In this document: positions 61,653 through 64,000 of the stretch, piece after piece
How the letters are laid out: every line of letters begins with the position of its first letter
Position numbering within the stretch: the stretch's first letter is position 1
From: Azotosporobacter soli
GTDB lineage: Bacteria; Bacillota; Negativicutes; SG130
Direction: 5' to 3'
Assembly (NCBI RefSeq): GCF_030542965.1
Contig: NZ_JAUAOA010000017.1
Location: 1-64,000 of the forward strand
DNA length: 64,000 nucleotides
Notes under the pieces: generated by a model
What the model was told of the DNA's origin: nothing
Databases searched by the model: none
The model's input: only the letters and a program-made list of their open reading frames with translations
Made by a program: the position numbers and the translations under genes

Positions 61653-62600
61653 TCACGCTCCTTTTTTGCGTCGGTTATCGACAATCACAGCCAGCAGGAT
61701 AACGGCCCCTTTGGCCACCTGCTGATAAAAGGAAGAGACATTGAGCAGATTCAAACCGTTATCCAAAATACCGATGATCAATGCCCCGATTAAGGTTCCT
61801 CCAATGGTTCCCATGCCGCCGGACAGGCTGGTGCCGCCCAGCACGACCGCAGCGATCGCATCGAGTTCAAAGCTGACGCCCGCGGTCGGTTGCGCCGAAT
61901 TCAGACGCGAAGCCATGATAATGCCGCTGAAGCCGGCCAACAGTCCAGCGATGCTATATACGGAAAGCAGTATTTTTTTCGTATGAATCCCGGACAAACG
62001 CGCCGCTTCTTCATTGCCGCCGATCGCGTAGACATAGCGGCCGAACTTCGTCTGGCGCAGCACGACATACGCTGCGGCAAAAACGATGATCATTAAAACG
62101 ACCGGCACCGGGATCCCTGCAATATAACCGCCGCCCAGGAAGCGAAACGCATCGTCCATGCCGGTGATCGGCCGTCCGTCCGTATAGACCAGCGTGAAGC
62201 CGCGCGCTGCCGTCATCGTGCCCAAGGTGGCGATGAACGGCGGCACATTGGCCCGCGTAATTAAAAAGCCATTGAAGCAGCCAAGCACCACGCCGATAAC
62301 TAAACCGGCCAGAATCGCGGTCGACATCCCCTGTCCCGCAGTAAGAAGTCCTGCCGTGACGCTGCCTGCCAAAGCCACCGTCGAACCGACCGACAAATCG
62401 ATGCCGCCGGTCAAAATCACCATCGTCATCCCGACGCTGATAATTGCGTTAATGGAGACTTGGCGCGCCACGTTCAGCAGATTGTTGACATCCAGAAAGC
62501 GATCCGACAGGAGTGCCATGGCGCCGCTCAGTAGGACCAGACCCAAAAGCGGCCCCATTTTTCGTATGATGTTCGATTGTGCACTGTCTTTTAAAGCCAC
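61653..62600 (-). CDS. rbsC: Ribose-type ABC permease RbsC
   Basis: A 315-residue membrane protein with eight to ten helices. The segments VGMTMVILTGGIDLSVGSTVAL, IALGTMTAARG-like (FIATLGTMTAARGFTLVYTDG) and LGGTSLSGGMGTIGGTLIGA mark the BPD_transp_2 family. Four bases separate it from rbsA. Confidence 0.93.
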   Translation of the reverse strand: MALKDSAQSNIIRKMGPLLGLVLLSGAMALLSDRFLDVNNLLNVARQVSINAIISVGMTMVILTGGIDLSVGSTVALAGSVTAGLLTAGQGMSTAILAGLVIGVVLGCFNGFLITRANVPPFIATLGTMTAARGFTLVYTDGRPITGMDDAFRFLGGGYIAGIPVPVVLMIIVFAAAYVVLRQTKFGRYVYAIGGNEEAARLSGIHTKKILLSVYSIAGLLAGFSGIIMASRLNSAQPTAGVSFELDAIAAVVLGGTSLSGGMGTIGGTLIGALIIGILDNGLNLLNVSSFYQQVAKGAVILLAVIVDNRRKKGA

Positions 62601-62603
62601 CGT

Positions 62604-64000
62604 CTATTCTCCTCCTGCCGCAAAAGCCATGATTTTTTCCTGCGTGGCCTCCGCCAGAGACAATTCTCCAGCAAGACGCCCGCGATGCATTACCATTACC
62701 CGGTCACTCATGCCCAACACTTCCGGCAGCTCGGATGAGATCATCAAGATTCCGACGCCCGCTGCGGTCAGCATGTTCATGATGTGATAAATCTCGGCCT
62801 TCGCGCCGACATCGACGCCGCGCGTCGGTTCGTCCATGATCAGCACCTTCGGCTTCGTCAAAAGCCATTTGGCAATGACCACTTTTTGCTGGTTGCCGCC
62901 GCTCAGATTCTTAACGAGTTGCGCCGCACCCGGCGTGCGGATCTTAAGCTTTTCAATATTCTCACGCACCGCATCGTTTTCCTCACGCTGTCTGACAAAG
63001 CCTGCGCTGCAGCGTTCGTCGAGCGATGCGAGCGCCATGTTTTCGCCGACCGACAAGTTCAGCACCAAACCCTGGTTCTTGCGGTCCTCAGTGATCAGGC
63101 CGATTCCGGCGCGAATCGCATCGGCCGGGTCCGTAATCGACTGTTTTTTACCGCTGACGAATACGTCGCCGCTTGCCAGCGGATCGGCGCCAAAGATAGC
63201 CCGGGCCATTTCCGTCCGGCCTGCGCCCATCAGTCCCGCCACGCCGACCACTTCGCCCGCGCGGACCGAAAGGGAGATATTCTCCAGCAAACCAGGACGA
63301 TTCAATTTTTCCACGCGCAAGACTTCCTCGCCCAACTGCGCCGTTTGTTTTGGAAAACGCTGCGTCACGTCACGACCGACCATCAGGCGGATCAATTCGT
63401 CAAACGATACCGCAGCCGTCTCGACCGTTGCGATATACATACCGTCACGCATCACCGTGATGCGCTGGCTGAGCGCAAACAGTTCTTCCATCCGGTGCGA
63501 GATGTAGACAATGCCGACGCCGTCCGCCGCCAGCTTGCGTACGATCTCGAACAAGCGCTCCGTCTCGCGTTCCGTCAGCGCCGCCGTCGGTTCGTCCATG
63601 ATTAAAATTTTCGTATCAACCGAGAGCGCCTTCGCAATCTCGACCATTTGCTGCTGCCCGATGCTAAGACTCGAAACGACCGCATCCGGTTTGATATCGG
63701 AACCGAGCTGCGCCAGCACTTTGCTTGCCGCCGTCTCCATTTTCCGCCAGTCAACGAAACCGAACAATCGTGTCGGTTCCGCACCGAGATAAATGTTTTC
63801 CATCACGGTCAGTTCCGGCACCAAGTTCATCTCCTGATGAATGATGCTGATGCCCTGCGCCATCGCCTGGCGCGGATCGGCGATCGATACAGCCTGCCCG
63901 TTCAGCAGGATTTCGCCCTCATCTTTTTGGTAGACGCCGCTGAGTATTTTCATCAACGTCGATTTTCCTGCGCCGTTTTCGCCAAGCAGCGCATGAATCT
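62604..64000 (-). CDS. rbsA: Ribose-type ABC transporter ATPase RbsA (5' end outside the window)
   Basis: The reading frame runs off the window at 64000, so the N-terminus (about 30 residues) is missing. The visible part includes the first Walker A (LLGENGAGKSTLMKILSG), signature LSIGQQQMVEIAKAL, Walker B ILIMDEPTAALTERE, then a second, degenerate ATPase half (GVAGLMGAGRTEMARAIFG, LSGGNQQKVVIAKWL, VLIMDEPTRGVDVG). This double-ATPase form is that of sugar importers such as RbsA/MglA. Confidence 0.93.
   Translation of the reverse strand, partial: IHALLGENGAGKSTLMKILSGVYQKDEGEILLNGQAVSIADPRQAMAQGISIIHQEMNLVPELTVMENIYLGAEPTRLFGFVDWRKMETAASKVLAQLGSDIKPDAVVSSLSIGQQQMVEIAKALSVDTKILIMDEPTAALTERETERLFEIVRKLAADGVGIVYISHRMEELFALSQRITVMRDGMYIATVETAAVSFDELIRLMVGRDVTQRFPKQTAQLGEEVLRVEKLNRPGLLENISLSVRAGEVVGVAGLMGAGRTEMARAIFGADPLASGDVFVSGKKQSITDPADAIRAGIGLITEDRKNQGLVLNLSVGENMALASLDERCSAGFVRQREENDAVRENIEKLKIRTPGAAQLVKNLSGGNQQKVVIAKWLLTKPKVLIMDEPTRGVDVGAKAEIYHIMNMLTAAGVGILMISSELPEVLGMSDRVMVMHRGRLAGELSLAEATQEKIMAFAAGGE

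Overview
The window looks like a chromosomal segment of an anaerobic, vitamin B12-dependent fermenter or acetogen in the Firmicutes, most likely Negativicutes/Sporomusaceae. The lineage is inferred from gene content and base composition; no rRNA is present. The main landmarks are a selenocysteine-containing formate dehydrogenase linked to an [FeFe] hydrogenase, a complete propanediol-utilisation (Pdu) bacterial microcompartment operon, late cobalamin-synthesis genes with a B12 riboswitch, and several sugar uptake systems.

Layout. 1-3.3 kb is an AT-richer accessory stretch: an IS200-type transposase, a tandemly duplicated EF-hand protein and a TetR regulator. It ends at a tRNA-Ala(CGC) whose 3' half is repeated 2.3 kb away, as in tRNA-targeted islands. 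3.35-9.6 kb (minus strand) is fdhF(Sec)-mobA-hycB2-hydA2-hycB3-fdhD, the gene set of a hydrogen-dependent CO2 reductase (HDCR/formate hydrogenlyase-like complex). The UGA in fdhF is followed by a well-formed SECIS hairpin, so it is read as one 683-residue selenoprotein rather than a broken gene. 9.8-18 kb holds housekeeping and accessory genes: an NlpC/P60 hydrolase, an M29 peptidase, a YczE-like membrane protein, an orphan ABC binding lipoprotein, a LysR regulator, glutamate racemase, and an ECF S-component with a pyridoxal/pyridoxine kinase.

18.0-33.4 kb (minus strand) is one Pdu operon read as pduU-V-A-B-C-D-E-G-H-K-J-L-flavoprotein-N-O-P-S-T-fucO. It encodes shell proteins, B12-dependent diol dehydratase with its reactivase, adenosyltransferase, aldehyde dehydrogenase, phosphotransacylase, a cobalamin reductase and an alcohol dehydrogenase. 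The last gene is clearly FucO-like. A flavoprotein with a putative encapsulation peptide sits where pduM normally lies. A soluble PocR-domain histidine kinase and an AraC-type response regulator (33.7-36.6 kb) are the likely controllers. cobT, cobC and cobS follow, with a cobalamin riboswitch between cobC and cobT. On the plus strand (39.8-42.4 kb) are a DhaT-like 1,3-propanediol dehydrogenase, a second vertex protein PduN and a CorA-like protein with SMS in place of GMN. EutJ is encoded just beyond. The two microcompartment loci share a promoter-proximal motif, which suggests co-regulated use of 1,2-propanediol and perhaps glycerol.

43.3-64 kb contains a 169-bp MITE-like element, an ABC-type export system (HlyD/FtsX/LolD-like), an orphan gene, an HD-GYP-like protein, and a hexitol-type PTS cluster. 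That cluster has two mannitol-family transporters, an MtlR-like regulator with a 16-copy heptanucleotide repeat just upstream, a 1-phosphofructokinase-family kinase and a zinc dehydrogenase. It is followed by uracil-DNA glycosylase, an MFS/MarR pair and a ribose-type ABC transporter (rbsA cut by the window end). Most genes are tightly packed, with many ATGA overlaps and good Shine-Dalgarno sites.
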